Source: Epiperipatus broadwayi (taxonomy: Eukaryota; Onychophora; Udeonychophora; Euonychophora; Peripatidae). Taken from it: a stretch of DNA of 64,000 nucleotides. This document shows positions 63,706 to 64,000 of this stretch, piece after piece. Below the pieces are notes generated by a model. It did not search any database and was not told where the DNA came from. It saw only the letters and a list, made by a program, of their open reading frames with translations. Numbering within the stretch: the first letter of the stretch is position 1; each line of letters opens with the position of its first letter. Made by a program: the position numbers and the translations under genes. The stretch covers positions 7,811,845 through 7,875,844 of the forward strand of contig JAQFVV010000027.1 of NCBI GenBank assembly GCA_028023455.1, written 5' to 3'.

Positions 63706-64000
63706 CACTCAAGGATTTAATAGAATTATGATATTACTTTTCTGGTCCATATTCTATCTTTAATGCACTGACTACAGATCTAATATGATTATTATCAGCA
63801 AATACTTATATTGCCTTTGCAGTTTTAATTCATCAATCATTTTAAAGCCTTCTTGCTAATTGTTAAATTCTGCTTTTAATTCCATATAATGATTATGAAA
63901 CCTCACATTTTATTCCACCAAAGTAAAAATAAATCATTATTTTTGATCATTATCAATCCACTGCAGGATAAGTTTAGTCCAGTTTTTTAAATCCATTGCC
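63706..64000. other. Non-coding end of window
   Basis: AT-rich DNA after the RTE end. No feature seen, and no C1GALT1 N-terminal exon. Confidence 0.4.

Overview
The window looks like AT-rich, repeat-dense animal nuclear DNA, most likely from an arthropod and possibly a chelicerate. Four things point there: the beta-galactosyltransferase exons resemble arthropod core 1 synthases; there is an arthropod-style TATA plus TCAGTT initiator core promoter near position 1,330; RTE-type LINEs, hAT elements and tRNA-derived SINEs are abundant; and a nuclear mitochondrial insertion carries ND2 and ND4 that read with the invertebrate mitochondrial code. The species cannot be named from the sequence alone.

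Only one recognisable host gene is present: core 1 beta1,3-galactosyltransferase (C1GALT1, T-synthase) on the minus strand. A catalytic exon lies at 48747-49420 and the C-terminal exon at 40344-40661, separated by an 8.1 kb intron. The N-terminal transmembrane exon was not found and is probably beyond 64000. A second real coding stretch, an Asn/Ser/Thr/Lys-rich reading frame at 31067-32793, has no family I recognise. It is followed in the same frame by the 3' end of a non-LTR retrotransposon.

Most of the rest is transposon strata. RTE-type LINEs occur as a nearly full copy (18943-22000), a second dead copy (60573-63705), an old copy cut up by later insertions (about 14345-18640), a minus-strand copy (about 10045-13290) and 3' fragments. 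A second LINE family is degraded at 58540-60345 and 56870-57300. hAT elements include two short non-autonomous copies with 8-bp target duplications, and one transposase remnant that ends in a perfect 42-bp-arm palindrome. SINEs with Pol III boxes lie at 17850-17965 and 38495-38628. A NUMT of about 1 kb lies at 50160-51125.

The most interesting signal is a dispersed element of about 240 bp (at least seven copies or fragments: 4024-4064, 4412-5138, 7142-7420, 7586-7730, 12432-12672, 23108-24170, 48049-48260), often arranged as an inverted pair. Its best-kept core has the order CTGANGA, short hairpin, GAAAC, TA, GTC, flanked by complementary sequence. This is the layout of a minimal type I hammerhead ribozyme. 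A different inserted element (16815-17354, 12-bp target duplications) carries a second version of the motif. This suggests a ribozyme-bearing retroelement or retrozyme-like family, although the first base pair of stem II is non-canonical in every copy.
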